Of a stretch of 43,356 bases of DNA, positions 1-7,985 are shown one piece after another. The DNA comes from Parabacteroides sp. PF5-6 (lineage in GTDB: Bacteria > Bacteroidota > Bacteroidia > Bacteroidales > Tannerellaceae). The translations under genes were made by a program, and so were the position numbers. A model generated the notes under the pieces. It was not told where the DNA came from. It saw only the letters and a list, made by a program, of their open reading frames with translations, and made no database searches. Every line of letters starts with the position of its first letter. The first letter of the stretch is position 1. The DNA lies in NCBI RefSeq assembly GCF_029504695.1, contig NZ_JAQFIN010000019.1, positions 1 through 43,356 of the forward strand, read 5' to 3'.

Positions 1-99
1 TGTAAGGATGCAAAGCTACGGTCAATTCAAATCAAAAAATCAAAGAACGCTTGTATCTTATATATAATCAACCTGTTACGGTTGAAATTAAAAAAATAA

Positions 100-825
100 C
101 GCATCAGTAGTAATCTGACTTCATTAAACGCCGCTATACGTGTCGCATTGGAAGTGCATAACAATACACCATTCTCCGGCCGTGATTATAGCCGTCGTGA
201 GCAATTTGAGGAGATAGAGCGGATGTATCTTAGCGGACTTAATCCCATCCGTTATGAACTTAAAAAACAATCCCAGGTAACTGTCATGAAGAACGGGCAT
301 ATCCGTTTAAGCGAAGATGCCCATTATTATAGCGTGCCGAGTAAATATATAGGAAAGAAGGTTAAGTTGCTCTATACCTCTTTCCTTGTGGAAGTTTATT
401 ATAAATACGAGAAGATTGCCGAGCACCCTCGTGATCCGTCCCGTTACCGATATACAACCCATGTGGACCATCTGGCATCTCATCACAGGTTCCAAACTGA
501 TTGGAGTGCAGAGAAGTTTATCCAGGAAGCCGCTGTAATCCATCCTGACGTAGCCACATACATAGGCAAAGTCATAGAATCTAAAGCGCATCCGGAGCAG
601 GCTTATAAGTCTTGTAGCGGAATCTTAAGCTTCGTTCGCCGTGTTGGAGCCAAGCGGTTAATTAATGCCTGTCGCTGGGCTGAAAGCTACGGTTTGTATA
701 ACTATCCGGCCATAGAAAGGATACTTAGTAACCGGCAAGATGAACTACCGTTGGAGAATGAAGCTGATATAAACAAAGATATACCTTCTCATGAGAATAT
801 CCGGGGAAAAGAGTATTACCAATAA
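100..825 (+). pseudogene. istA: IS21-family transposase IstA, 3' fragment
   Basis: The reading frame is open from base 100 (in-frame stop at 97-99) to 825, and recognisable IstA sequence begins near base 118 (SLNAAIRVALEVHNN). From there it matches the C-terminal part of IS21 IstA: the end of the integrase core, then the beta-rich C-terminal domain. Full IstA proteins are about twice this length and carry an N-terminal helix-turn-helix and the DDE catalytic core, which are absent. Bases 1-117 show no IstA coding in any frame, so the gene looks 5'-truncated rather than cut by the window edge. A TTG at 148 gives 225 residues, but I do not believe it is a real start. istB follows after 29 bp, the normal IS21 order. 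The product cannot be an active transposase by itself. Confidence 0.8.
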
Positions 826-854
826 AAAGAAAAAACAATATAAAAGAACAAAAA

Positions 855-1595
855 ATGGAAATGAATAAAGAAACTCTTGATAAGATGACTCAAATGCGTC
901 TTCAGGGAATGTATTATGCTTTTAAAACTTCGTTGGAATCGCTGCACAAAGAAAGCATGACTATCGATCAGTTTGTATCCTGGCTTATCATCTCAGAGTG
1001 GGATGACCGTCGTAATCGCAACATCCAGCGGGCTATCAGGCAGGCCTGCTTTCGTAATAAAGCTTCGGTGGAAGAAATAGACTTTTCCATAGAACGGGGA
1101 TTAGACCGTAACCAGGTTCAGCGTTTAGCTGAGCTTGGTTTTGTGGCAGAGCATAAAGACCTGTTTATAACCGGAAGTACAGGGACAGGGAAAAGCTACC
1201 TGGCTTCGGCTCTTGGATATCAAGCCTGCCTGAAAGGATACAAAGTATTATATTCTAATACTTCCCGGTTGATGGGAACACTTAAAGCGGCAAAAGCTAA
1301 AGGAACGATATTGACCGATCTAAGAAAAATAGAAAGAATGGATATGTTGATATTGGATGACTTTGGATTACATCCATTTGACGCAACAGCCAGAATGAAC
1401 CTTCTGGATGTAATAGAAGACCGATATGGAAAGAAATCTACCGTTATTACATCACAAATACCGGTAGGAGATTGGCATGATATGATTGGAGACAAAACAG
1501 TCGCCGATGCAATACTGGACCGCATTGTCCATCAGGCCATCCGAATAGAACTGTACGGAGAATCTCTCAGGAAAAAGAAAGTCCAAAATAAATGA
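855..1595 (+). CDS. istB: IS21-family helper ATPase IstB
   Basis: 246 residues, full length for IstB, the AAA+ ATPase (DnaA/DnaC-like) that helps the IS21 transposase choose targets. The N-terminal helical region (1-95) is followed by Walker A GSTGTGKS at residues 107-114, Walker B MLILDDFG near 163-170, a sensor region with VITSQIP, and the typical ending DRIVHQAIRIELYGESLRKK. The start at 855 is the only good ATG and lies 29 bp behind the istA fragment. The gene is intact but useless without a complete IstA, so the element is probably immobile unless another copy acts in trans. Confidence 0.92.
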   Translation: MEMNKETLDKMTQMRLQGMYYAFKTSLESLHKESMTIDQFVSWLIISEWDDRRNRNIQRAIRQACFRNKASVEEIDFSIERGLDRNQVQRLAELGFVAEHKDLFITGSTGTGKSYLASALGYQACLKGYKVLYSNTSRLMGTLKAAKAKGTILTDLRKIERMDMLILDDFGLHPFDATARMNLLDVIEDRYGKKSTVITSQIPVGDWHDMIGDKTVADAILDRIVHQAIRIELYGESLRKKKVQNK

Positions 1596-1696
1596 CTATT
1601 TTTGTAAAATTATTTAAAATGTAACCCCGGCTAAAAAGAATGTTTGCCAACCTCAAAAACAACTACAAAAATGACCTCGTTGTGAAACACAACTTT

Positions 1697-1733
1697 AGGG
1701 GGTCACTTTGAATTGGCCGAAGGGGGTCACTTT
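1697..1733. repeat. Two direct repeats near the right end of the IS21 remnant
   Basis: AGGGGGTCACTTT occurs at 1697-1709 and again at 1721-1733, 24 bp apart. Multiple short repeats near the termini, bound by the transposase, are a known IS21-family trait, so these probably mark the right end, about 100 bp past istB. I could not find a matching left end or a target duplication, as expected if the left half is deleted. Confidence 0.55.
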
Positions 1734-2132
1734 CGATGGAATTTCCAGAGTTATTTGAGTTATGAAAAATGAGCGGTCTGCTATCAATGAGCCAAGCGTA
1801 GAAGTTATTTCGATACGAATCGCTCAGATTTGCACAATCAGTTATATTCCAACTTAATAGATAGCATTTTGCCGTATTCTGCACCACCCAAAACAGGTAA
1901 TGACTTGGTAACGGAAAGGCAACGAAAACAACTGTTTTTTGCGTTTTTCAGGTTAAGACAGTTTCGGACAACCTCTGCCTATAAGACTAAATATCAACGG
2001 GTTCATCCTTTTTCGCATTTAATCACTTTTTTGCAGAATTATGCCTACAAAGGTAATAATTGAGCAGAAGAGTTGAGGCGTTTGCAACCAGGTTTTCGGA
2101 CTGACCCCTTTTATGTGTAGGCTGCCCTAAAT
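1734..2132. other. Intergenic stretch without a supported gene
   Basis: About 400 bp between the IS21 remnant and the terminators of the RNA genes. Only short low-quality frames are present (for example 1830-2063, +). None shows a signal peptide, a recognisable domain or a convincing start. It is probably decayed mobile-element or spacer DNA. Confidence 0.5.
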
Positions 2133-2160
2133 AAAAAAAAGGATTGGCTGTCGCCGATCC
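2133..2160 (-). terminator. Second (distal) terminator of the SRP RNA/tRNA unit
   Basis: Read on the minus strand: hairpin GGATCGGC-GACA-GCCAATCC (2141-2160) followed by eight T (2133-2140). It is the same hairpin as the proximal copy at 2171-2197. The A- and T-rich flanks may let it also work on the plus strand. Confidence 0.8.
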
Positions 2161-2170
2161 TCTTTCAAAC

Positions 2171-2197
2171 AAAAAAAGGATTGGCTGTCGCCGATCC
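2171..2197 (-). terminator. First (proximal) terminator of the SRP RNA/tRNA unit
   Basis: Read on the minus strand: GGATCGGC-GACA-GCCAATCC (2178-2197) followed by seven T (2171-2177), starting 11 bp after the tRNA 3' end. A classical Rho-independent terminator; its sequence is repeated 37 bp further on. Confidence 0.85.
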
Positions 2198-2207
2198 TTC
2201 TTTTTTG

Positions 2208-2281
2208 AGCCTCTTGTCGGATTCGAACCAACGACCCCGAGATTACAAATCACGTGCTCTGGCCAACTGAGCTAAAGAGGC
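2208..2281 (-). tRNA. tRNA-Thr (anticodon TGT)
   Basis: The minus strand folds as a complete cloverleaf. The acceptor stem is GCCTCTT (2275-2281) with AAGAGGC (2209-2215), discriminator U at 2208, D arm with GCTCAGTTGGCCAGAGC, anticodon loop TTTGTAA giving TGT (reads ACA, Thr), and T loop GTTCGAATC. The anticodon stem has one T-T mismatch in its middle. CCA is not encoded. It lies only a few bases downstream of the SRP RNA and is likely processed from the same transcript. Confidence 0.93.
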
Positions 2282-2283
2282 AG

Positions 2284-2385
2284 GTGGGTAAGCTGACTAC
2301 ATCGCGCCGCTACAACCAAGTACCCTTGCTGCGGTCAAGCCCTGGGGGAGTTCCGAGGGAGCATGCCGTGTAGGACTTACCCGGG
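2284..2385 (-). ncRNA. ffs: Small signal recognition particle RNA (4.5S type)
   Basis: About 100 nt. The ends pair as GGGTAAG (2376-2382, read on minus) with CTTACCC (2286-2292). The apex, CCCCCAGGGCTTGACCGCAG followed by CAAGGG on the minus strand, is the SRP domain IV hairpin: AGG on the 5' side, GCAGCAAGG on the 3' side, with a short loop, in the form I know from Bacteroidota. It binds Ffh to target membrane and exported proteins. It is transcribed from its own promoter (2388-2418) and followed directly by tRNA-Thr. Exact ends are uncertain by a few bases. Confidence 0.85.
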
Positions 2386-2387
2386 CG

Positions 2388-2418
2388 CAAAAGTAGATGT
2401 TTTTTTCGATATAGCAAG
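2388..2418 (-). promoter_or_regulatory. Promoter of the SRP RNA/tRNA-Thr unit
   Basis: On the minus strand, TACTTTTG at 2388-2395 is a perfect Bacteroidota -7 box (TAnnTTTG), with CTTG at 2415-2418 as a -33-like box 19 nt upstream. Transcription would begin within a few bases of the 5' arm of the SRP RNA helix. Confidence 0.75.
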
Positions 2419-2506
2419 CACTTTTCGGCTCTTTCCCCGTACTTCGCTCTTAATCGCTTGATATTCTTCGAAATCAAAAGTGTTAAAAAATGTATGGCAA
2501 AAAAAG

Positions 2507-2537
2507 AAAGGCTGCCTCTTTGGGGGAGACAGCCTTT
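2507..2537 (-). terminator. Terminator after the small membrane-protein genes
   Basis: On the minus strand AAAGGCTGTCTCC pairs with GAGGCAGCCTTT around a short loop, with one mismatch, and is followed by C then a T-rich run. It starts 20 bp after the stop of the gene at 2557. Confidence 0.8.
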
Positions 2538-2556
2538 TGCAAGTGAGAAAAAATAT

Positions 2557-2754
2557 TTAGTCAGTTAGTTCTTGGTTTTCTTGTTTTCTCGAGCCGATAA
2601 AACGCAAGGCAACCATGGCTACGGTTATCGCACCCAATAGGATCATGATGGTATGCTGGGTCGTTTCGCTGTCGAATTCCGACGTGCCGACCAATACCAG
2701 GCAGATGAATGACATCATCATCACGGCATCTACCAAATCTTTATTTATTTTCAT
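2557..2754 (-). CDS. Small two-helix membrane protein, function unknown
   Basis: 65 residues with two hydrophobic segments (about 10-25 and 33-53) and a charged C-terminal tail (SRKQENQELTD). I do not recognise the family. It lies 24 bp behind another 65-residue two-helix protein on the same strand and is followed by a good terminator, so the two probably form a small operon. The matched sizes and topology suggest an interacting pair, but I see no clear sequence similarity between them. Confidence 0.6.
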   Translation of the reverse strand: MKINKDLVDAVMMMSFICLVLVGTSEFDSETTQHTIMILLGAITVAMVALRFIGSRKQENQELTD

Positions 2755-2778
2755 TGTTATCTGTTTTACATTTTACTT

Positions 2779-2976
2779 CTATTCTTCCGTATGGGCTTCT
2801 CCGGGATTGCTTAATCCTTTCATGATGCCTACGACACCGATACATAGGGCGGCCAAAACGATGATCAGTTTCAGATAATCGTTGGTGATGATGGAACTGC
2901 ATGCTAAGACGCATCCGGCAATTGTCAGCAGTACAAACAGATATATGCGGACTTTTCCTGAATTCTTTTTTGACAT
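2779..2976 (-). CDS. Small two-helix membrane protein, function unknown
   Basis: 65 residues: a basic start (MSKKNSGKVR), two hydrophobic segments (about 11-29 and 35-51) and an acidic tail (GEAHTEE). First gene of a likely two-gene unit with 2557-2754. No family recognised. The first helix holds two cysteines, but there is no good lipobox, so a membrane anchor is more likely than a lipoprotein. Upstream on the minus strand there is an AGGAGGTGT stretch about 45 bases before the ATG, too far to act as its ribosome binding site. Confidence 0.6.
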   Translation of the reverse strand: MSKKNSGKVRIYLFVLLTIAGCVLACSSIITNDYLKLIIVLAALCIGVVGIMKGLSNPGEAHTEE

Positions 2977-3097
2977 GATTACAATATGATTAGTCTCTGT
3001 CCATAGGGTAGTGACACCTCCTGGAAGAGTTGTTAATAAATTGATTAAGAAAAATAAGGGAAGTAGTACGACACTACTTTAACTACGCGGTGAACGG

Positions 3098-3502
3098 CTA
3101 AATAATGATTTTCCGCAAGGCATATATCCGATATCCCAAGCGGCTGAGAAGGATAGAATAGTTAGTGGTTTGACATAGGGTAACCTGTTCGGAAACCCGT
3201 TGAAGTTGGCTGGCTTCTTTCAGGCGAATATCCTGAATAATGCGCACGGCATGGCGGACGACCCGCAGGGGAACCGGGCTATAATTGGTCTGTACATGCC
3301 GGCGGGGCGTGAGGCAATTGCTGTTTCGCATATCTTTCCCGATCTGCTCGAAACGTTTTTGGGTATCGGCAGCCGCATGCTGCTCTTTGATACTGTGTTC
3401 GTATTCAGTCAAAGAATCATTTGCCTCATCTCTTTCCGTTTCGGAAGAAATATGCAGCAAAAGTGCCAAAAAAAGCCCCAGTATGAAAAGAAACTTTTTC
3501 AT
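3098..3502 (-). CDS. Small exported protein, function unknown
   Basis: 134 residues with a clear signal peptide (MKKFLFILGLFLALLLHISS), a charged, probably helical stretch (21-60) and a basic C-terminal half. No family recognised. A perfect -7 box (TATCTTTG, minus strand) ends only four bases before the ATG, so the message would be leaderless or nearly so. The gene is divergent from menA. Confidence 0.55.
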   Translation of the reverse strand: MKKFLFILGLFLALLLHISSETERDEANDSLTEYEHSIKEQHAAADTQKRFEQIGKDMRNSNCLTPRRHVQTNYSPVPLRVVRHAVRIIQDIRLKEASQLQRVSEQVTLCQTTNYSILLSRLGYRIYALRKIII

Positions 3503-3506
3503 GGAG

Positions 3507-3514
3507 CAAAGATA
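3507..3514 (-). promoter_or_regulatory. -7 box of the small exported protein gene
   Basis: TATCTTTG on the minus strand matches TAnnTTTG exactly and ends 4 nt before the start codon at 3502. I see no clear -33 box at the usual distance. Confidence 0.5.
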
Positions 3515-3555
3515 GCACTTTTATCACTCGAAGCTATTATTCGGGGTTTTTTGTT

Positions 3556-3563
3556 TTACTTTG
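3556..3563 (+). promoter_or_regulatory. Putative -7 box of menA
   Basis: TTACTTTG, 11 nt before the menA start at 3575. It has T instead of A at the second base of TAnnTTTG, the same variant seen at the three locus promoters further on. Confidence 0.4.
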
Positions 3564-3574
3564 TAGCCTGAAAT

Positions 3575-4459
3575 ATGACAACAAACAAAAATACCTTTAT
3601 TGCCTGGGTCGAAGCGGCCCGGCCGAAAACATTATTTGCTTCATTGAGCCCGGTTGTGGTCGGGTCGGCCATTGCCTGGCGGGAGGGGGCTTTCCAACTT
3701 ATCCCGGCCTTGCTCTGCGTGGCGGTGGCTTTGTTGGCGCAGATCGCCAGTAATTTTGCCAATGATTATTTCGATTATAAGAAAGGTGCCGACCGGGACG
3801 ACCGTCTGGGGCCGGCCCGGGCGGTCGCTTCGGGTTGGATCCGTCCGAAAGCGATGCTGAACGGGACGTTGGTCGCGTTGATCCTTTCCTGCATTTGCGG
3901 CTGTTTCCTGTTGTTCTACGGGGGATGGATCCTGTTGCCGGTCGGCATAGGCATGGCAGTTTGTGTACTGGCTTATTCCGCCGGGCCTTATCCTTTGGCT
4001 TATAAGGGGTGGGGCGATGTGTGCGTATTGTTGTTCTATGGGATCGTTCCGGTTTGTTTCACTTATTATGTGCAGGCGAATGGGTTCTCTTTACTGGCCT
4101 TTTTGCTCTCGCTGGCGATGGGTTTCCTTTCGATTAATATTCTGGTGGTCAATAATTACCGCGACTACGAGCAGGATAAGATATCGAATAAGCGCACCAC
4201 GATCGTCTTGTTCGGGAAGAGGTATGGGCGTATCATCTATCTGGTGAACGGGTTATTGGCACTTGTTATTGTGCTCCCTTTTCTGTTGTGGGAGAAGGTG
4301 TGGCTGGATGTCCTTTTTGCCCTGTATTTTGCTTTGTTTGTGATGACCTGGACGAAGTTTAAGCGGTTGGAAGGCCGGGCGCTGAATCAGATCCTGGGGC
4401 AGACTTCGCTTTTGGTTTTTCTTTTTGCGGGGATTGTGACGGTGGCGCTTGTGATCTAA
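3575..4459 (+). CDS. menA: 1,4-dihydroxy-2-naphthoate polyprenyltransferase MenA
   Basis: 294 residues, normal for MenA, an integral-membrane UbiA-superfamily enzyme that attaches the polyprenyl chain to 1,4-dihydroxy-2-naphthoate in menaquinone synthesis. The N-terminal AARPKTL motif (14-20), the first Asp-rich motif NDYFDYKKGADRDDR (63-77) and the second, NNYRDYEQDKISNKR (193-207), are all present; these bind Mg-diphosphate. About eight hydrophobic segments are visible. It is a single gene, divergent from the small exported protein and convergent with DJ-1. Its stop codon is the first base of a 40-bp inverted repeat that probably ends transcription. Confidence 0.93.
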   Translation: MTTNKNTFIAWVEAARPKTLFASLSPVVVGSAIAWREGAFQLIPALLCVAVALLAQIASNFANDYFDYKKGADRDDRLGPARAVASGWIRPKAMLNGTLVALILSCICGCFLLFYGGWILLPVGIGMAVCVLAYSAGPYPLAYKGWGDVCVLLFYGIVPVCFTYYVQANGFSLLAFLLSLAMGFLSINILVVNNYRDYEQDKISNKRTTIVLFGKRYGRIIYLVNGLLALVIVLPFLLWEKVWLDVLFALYFALFVMTWTKFKRLEGRALNQILGQTSLLVFLFAGIVTVALVI

Positions 4460-4546
4460 GAGTTTAAGGTCTTTTAGGTCTTTTAGGTCTTTTAAGTCTT
4501 ACCACCGACCTAAAAGACTTAAAAGACCTAAAAGACCTTAAACTCT
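4459..4546. terminator. Bidirectional terminator-like inverted repeat of 9-bp units
   Basis: Left arm 4459-4498 and right arm 4507-4546 are 40 bp each and pair at 38 positions around an 8-base loop. Each arm is made of a 9-bp unit, GGTCTTTTA on one side and its complement on the other, repeated three times. It fills the whole gap between the convergent menA and DJ-1 genes, abutting both stops. The T-rich arms could terminate transcription both ways. Confidence 0.7.
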
Positions 4547-5092
4547 TTAAACCAACAACCCCTCAGCCACCTCATCCGCTATAGCCTTGCCTTGCAGCGC
4601 TTCGACTATCGCCAGGCCGAAATGGAAGACCAGGCCGGGTCCTTTGCCGGTGATCACGTTGCCGTCGGTTTCTACGGCTTCACCTGTGGCTATGGCGCTT
4701 TCCAATGTGGGTTCGAAGCTGGGATAACACGTGGCTTTCCGTCCTTTCAGGAAGCCTAAGCCGCCCAGAACCAATGGAGCAGCACATATCGCAGCCACCC
4801 ATTTCCCAGCATCGTATTGTTTCTTTAAAAGCGCTTTCAACGGTTCGAAAGCATTCAGGTTATTGCTGCCGGGCATACCTCCGGGCAGAACCAATGCGTC
4901 AGCCTCCGAGAAATCCACCTCGTCAAACAGGGCATCCGCTACCACATCCAGGTTGTGCGCTCCTTTTACAGTCCGTTCCGCAGTGATCGAAACGACAGTC
5001 GTTTCAATACCGCCACGACGCAATACGTCGATGGTACCCACCGCTTCCGTTTCTTCGAAGCCGGTTGCTAAGAATACAAATGCTTTTTTCAT
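4547..5092 (-). CDS. DJ-1/PfpI family protein
   Basis: 181 residues, one DJ-1/ThiJ/PfpI domain. The nucleophile-elbow cysteine is Cys103 in AAICAAP, and the assisting glutamate of the family is Glu16 in GFEETEA. LPGGMPG (69-75) is the other hallmark. The best matches in kind are DJ-1/YajL-type proteins, which act in stress protection (proposed deglycase or chaperone); older annotations as thiamine synthesis proteins are wrong. It is last in a minus-strand run, 12 bp behind tonB. The exact reaction cannot be told from sequence. Confidence 0.88.
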   Translation of the reverse strand: MKKAFVFLATGFEETEAVGTIDVLRRGGIETTVVSITAERTVKGAHNLDVVADALFDEVDFSEADALVLPGGMPGSNNLNAFEPLKALLKKQYDAGKWVAAICAAPLVLGGLGFLKGRKATCYPSFEPTLESAIATGEAVETDGNVITGKGPGLVFHFGLAIVEALQGKAIADEVAEGLLV

Positions 5093-5104
5093 ATCATGCC
5101 TTTT

Positions 5105-5941
5105 TTAAAGTAGTTTATATACATAGGTGATTGTTCCGCTCTGGTTGTTGGTCCCGTTGATGCTGTTGAACTTCGCCTTACGCGCCGCTTCGATCGCGCT
5201 TTTACGCATCGATTCGTTGGTGATATTCGTACCCCGGCCGATCTCGGTAAAGATGACGTTTCCTCTGGGGTCGACCGTGATATTGATCACGATACGTCCT
5301 TCTTCCTGTATGGTATAGGCCGGACGCGGGAGTCCTCCCGATCCGATCGAACGTCCGTTCAGGTTGAAGGTACCATATCCGCCGACACCTTCGTTCTCGC
5401 CCTGATCCGAATTACCGAAGGGACTACCCTGATTTCCTTCTCCTTCGGTGGCATCACCCTGGCTTGTCCCGTCGGTATTGCCCATGCCAAAAGCTCCGGC
5501 CACCCGGTTGGTGATCTCTTCTTCCCGCTTGCGTTGTTCTTCAACCAGGCGTTGACGTTCAGCTTCTTCGCGGCGCAATCGTTCCCGTTCGATTTCTTCC
5601 TGACGGCGCTTTTCCTCTTCTCGCTTCAGCTCTTCTTTCTTCTTGGCATCGGCCAGCGATATGCTTTCTTCGATATCCTGAGTGACCAATTCTTCCTGTT
5701 GGGTCTGCGTGGAAGGCGAGGAGGGAGGCGGAGGTGTCGTGGGCTGTGAAACGGTCTCACCCGTATAACGAGGCTCAAAGCTTCCTGCCGCAGCATTCAG
5801 ATTCCCAAAGTTCACCAATACCCCTTCATCTTCTTCGGGCACCACCGTTTTCAATACGGTGAACCAAAGTATCAGGAAGATCACCAGATGGAAAAGCAGC
5901 GTGCCGACTAAGCTGTATATGTCGTCTTTCTTCAGATTCAT
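5105..5941 (-). CDS. TonB-like energy transducer
   Basis: 278 residues: a short cytoplasmic start, one membrane helix (about 10-30), a Pro/Ser-rich stretch (60-80), a long Lys/Arg/Glu-rich coiled segment (90-150), a Gly/Asn-rich linker, and a C-terminal TonB-type domain (about 200-278, with GRIVINITVDPRGNV). With ExbB and ExbD it would carry proton-motive energy across the periplasm to outer-membrane TonB-dependent transporters such as SusC. It lies 3 bp behind exbD. A TolA-like role is possible, since TolQRA share the same plan, but no tolB or pal is near. Confidence 0.85.
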   Translation of the reverse strand: MNLKKDDIYSLVGTLLFHLVIFLILWFTVLKTVVPEEDEGVLVNFGNLNAAAGSFEPRYTGETVSQPTTPPPPSSPSTQTQQEELVTQDIEESISLADAKKKEELKREEEKRRQEEIERERLRREEAERQRLVEEQRKREEEITNRVAGAFGMGNTDGTSQGDATEGEGNQGSPFGNSDQGENEGVGGYGTFNLNGRSIGSGGLPRPAYTIQEEGRIVINITVDPRGNVIFTEIGRGTNITNESMRKSAIEAARKAKFNSINGTNNQSGTITYVYKLL

Positions 5942-5944
5942 AAA

Positions 5945-6373
5945 TTATTTCTTTGGTCTGGTAGCCAGTACCATCCGGAAATTATTCTCGTTCGCAATAT
6001 TGAGTATTCTCACTATTTCTTTATAGGGTACCGTCTCATCCGCATAGAGGGCGACATACATATCCGGTTCCTGAATGGCCATCTCCTGAAGGAAAGGCGT
6101 GATCTCTTCAAAGGATACTTGTCTTTCCCGCTGGCTGCCGAAGGCGACGTAGTAGTTCTGACGCGAATCAATCGTTACCCGGGTCAACGGCTTGGCTGCC
6201 GTCTGCTTCTGCGATTGGGGTAAGGTTACCTTTATCGCATTGGGCACGACCATCGTCGAGGTAATCATAAAGAAGATCAACAGCAGGAAGATAACGTCAG
6301 TCATCGAAGCCATGCTGAAGCCGGGATCTATTTTTGTTCTTCTCTTTAAAGCCATGTCAGTTAGCCGGTTCAT
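5945..6373 (-). CDS. exbD: ExbD/TolR-family proton-channel protein
   Basis: 142 residues: cytoplasmic basic start (MALKRRTKID), one membrane helix (about 21-43, MASMTDVIFLLLIFFMITST) with the essential aspartate at position 26, then a periplasmic domain. It forms the proton path with ExbB. The gene overlaps the end of exbB by 17 bp, which fits translational coupling. Confidence 0.9.
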   Translation of the reverse strand: MNRLTDMALKRRTKIDPGFSMASMTDVIFLLLIFFMITSTMVVPNAIKVTLPQSQKQTAAKPLTRVTIDSRQNYYVAFGSQRERQVSFEEITPFLQEMAIQEPDMYVALYADETVPYKEIVRILNIANENNFRMVLATRPKK

Positions 6374-7067
6374 TTAATAAGTCCATAAATTCCATGGTGT
6401 TGGCTTCCATCTTGTTGACTACGTTGTCGACCTGTGAAACCAGGTAGTTGTAAGCAAACAAAGCGATGATCCCCACAACGAGACCACCGACGGTAGTCAC
6501 CAACGCTTCATAAATACCTCCGGAAAGCAACGTGATATCGACATTAGAGCCTGCGTTTGCCATATCGAAGAAGGCGCGCACCATACCGGTTACCGTACCG
6601 AGGAAACCGATCATCGGTCCGCCGGCAGCCGTGGTCGCGATCACGGGAAATCCTTTTTCCAGTTTCGCCACTTCCAGGTTCCCTACGTTCTCGATGGCCA
6701 CCAGTACGTCGTTCATCGGGCGTCCCAGGCGGGTGATTCCTTTTTCAATCATTCGCGCAGAGGGAGTATTTGTGCTTCTACACAGGTTCAGGGCCGAGTC
6801 TACCTTCCCTTCATGGATATAATCCTTGATCCGGTTCATGAAGTTCACATCCTCTTTGCCGGCGCGGCGGATAACGATCAGCCGTTGGATAAAGATATAG
6901 ATCGCCAGTAACGACATCAATAACAAAACGATCATGATCCAGCCACCCTTAAAGGCGAGGTCGATAATGTTGATCTCTGCTTCCGTGGGGACGGTGACCG
7001 ATGTGAATTCCGGCATCTGGTCTGTTGCTTGTGCCCCTAAGGCCTGTAATAACAGTAAAATACTCAT
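6357..7067 (-). CDS. exbB: ExbB/TolQ/MotA-family proton-channel protein
   Basis: 236 residues: an N-terminal hydrophobic segment that may be a signal or anchor, a membrane helix (about 40-63), a cytoplasmic region, and two further helices with the family motif ATTAAGGPMIGFLGTVTGM (about 143-161) and LVTTVGGLVVGIIALFAYN (about 189-207). It forms a pentamer around ExbD and powers TonB. First gene of the exbB-exbD-tonB set, 95 bp behind pdxJ. That gap holds the near-palindrome CCAAACAAGTTTGG (7125-7138) and possibly an extra promoter. Confidence 0.92.
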   Translation of the reverse strand: MSILLLLQALGAQATDQMPEFTSVTVPTEAEINIIDLAFKGGWIMIVLLLMSLLAIYIFIQRLIVIRRAGKEDVNFMNRIKDYIHEGKVDSALNLCRSTNTPSARMIEKGITRLGRPMNDVLVAIENVGNLEVAKLEKGFPVIATTAAGGPMIGFLGTVTGMVRAFFDMANAGSNVDITLLSGGIYEALVTTVGGLVVGIIALFAYNYLVSQVDNVVNKMEANTMEFMDLLNEPAN

Positions 7068-7162
7068 TGTTTTTATTTATTAATTATTCATTAAAAATAG
7101 TCGTTTGGCGTGACTCGGCATAATCCAAACAAGTTTGGCTTCTGCACTCGCTACTTCAAACG

Positions 7163-7879
7163 TTAGCCTATTAATTGTTTCTTATACTGCGCGATGGTCT
7201 CCTGCAATCCCAGGTAAAGCGCGTCGCAGATCAGGGCATGGCCGATCGATACTTCTTTGAGCCAGGGGATCTGCTGATGGATATACGCCAGGTTCTCCAG
7301 GCTCAGGTCGTGTCCGGCATTGACGCCCATACCCAGGTCGCGGGCCAAGCGTGCCGCTTCGATAAACGGTGCCACGGCGGTCTGCCTGTCGGCAGCGTAG
7401 GCCGCGGCATAGGGCTCGGTATACAGTTCGATCCGGTCGGTACCCGTTTTAGCCGCCCATTCGATCGTAGAGAGATCGGTTCCGACAAAGATGGAGGTGC
7501 GGATCCCTTCCGTCTTGAACCGGTCGATCAACTCTTTTAACCCGTCGAAATGCGTCTGCACATCCCAGCCGGCATTCGACGTAATGGCATCCGGCGCATC
7601 GGGAACAAGGGTCACCTGTTCCGGTTTCACTCTCAACACCAGCTCGATAAACTCTTTGGCGGGATATCCTTCGATATTGAATTCTGTCTTTACCAGCGGT
7701 TTCAGGGCATACACATCACTGTAGCGGATATGTCTTTCATCCGGGCGGGGATGAACCGTGATTCCCTGGGCGCCGAAGGCTTCACAATCCAGCGCTACTT
7801 TTACTACATCAGGAGCATTGCCGCCACGCGCATTTCGGAGCGTCGCGACCTTATTTATATTTACACTTAAATTTGTCAT
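7163..7879 (-). CDS. pdxJ: Pyridoxine 5'-phosphate synthase PdxJ
   Basis: 238 residues, the normal PdxJ length, one TIM barrel. It joins 3-amino-2-oxopropyl phosphate and 1-deoxyxylulose 5-phosphate to make pyridoxine 5'-phosphate. Visible hallmarks are the N-terminal [17 protein letters not shown], the phosphate and substrate loop [12 protein letters not shown] (40-51), and GHDLSLEN near residue 193, with [13 protein letters not shown] close to the C-terminus. It is divergent from the CBS-domain gene at 7986 and first in the minus-strand run that continues with exbB, exbD and tonB. Confidence 0.95.
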   Translation of the reverse strand: MTNLSVNINKVATLRNARGGNAPDVVKVALDCEAFGAQGITVHPRPDERHIRYSDVYALKPLVKTEFNIEGYPAKEFIELVLRVKPEQVTLVPDAPDAITSNAGWDVQTHFDGLKELIDRFKTEGIRTSIFVGTDLSTIEWAAKTGTDRIELYTEPYAAAYAADRQTAVAPFIEAARLARDLGMGVNAGHDLSLENLAYIHQQIPWLKEVSIGHALICDALYLGLQETIAQYKKQLIG

Positions 7880-7985
7880 TCTATAGGGTTATATCCTGTT
7901 TCTTTCATTACATTTGCTTCCATAAATAGAGTGTTTGCAGTAATGTATCGGCAAATTTAGCAGTATTTTAGTATATAACAGAATA

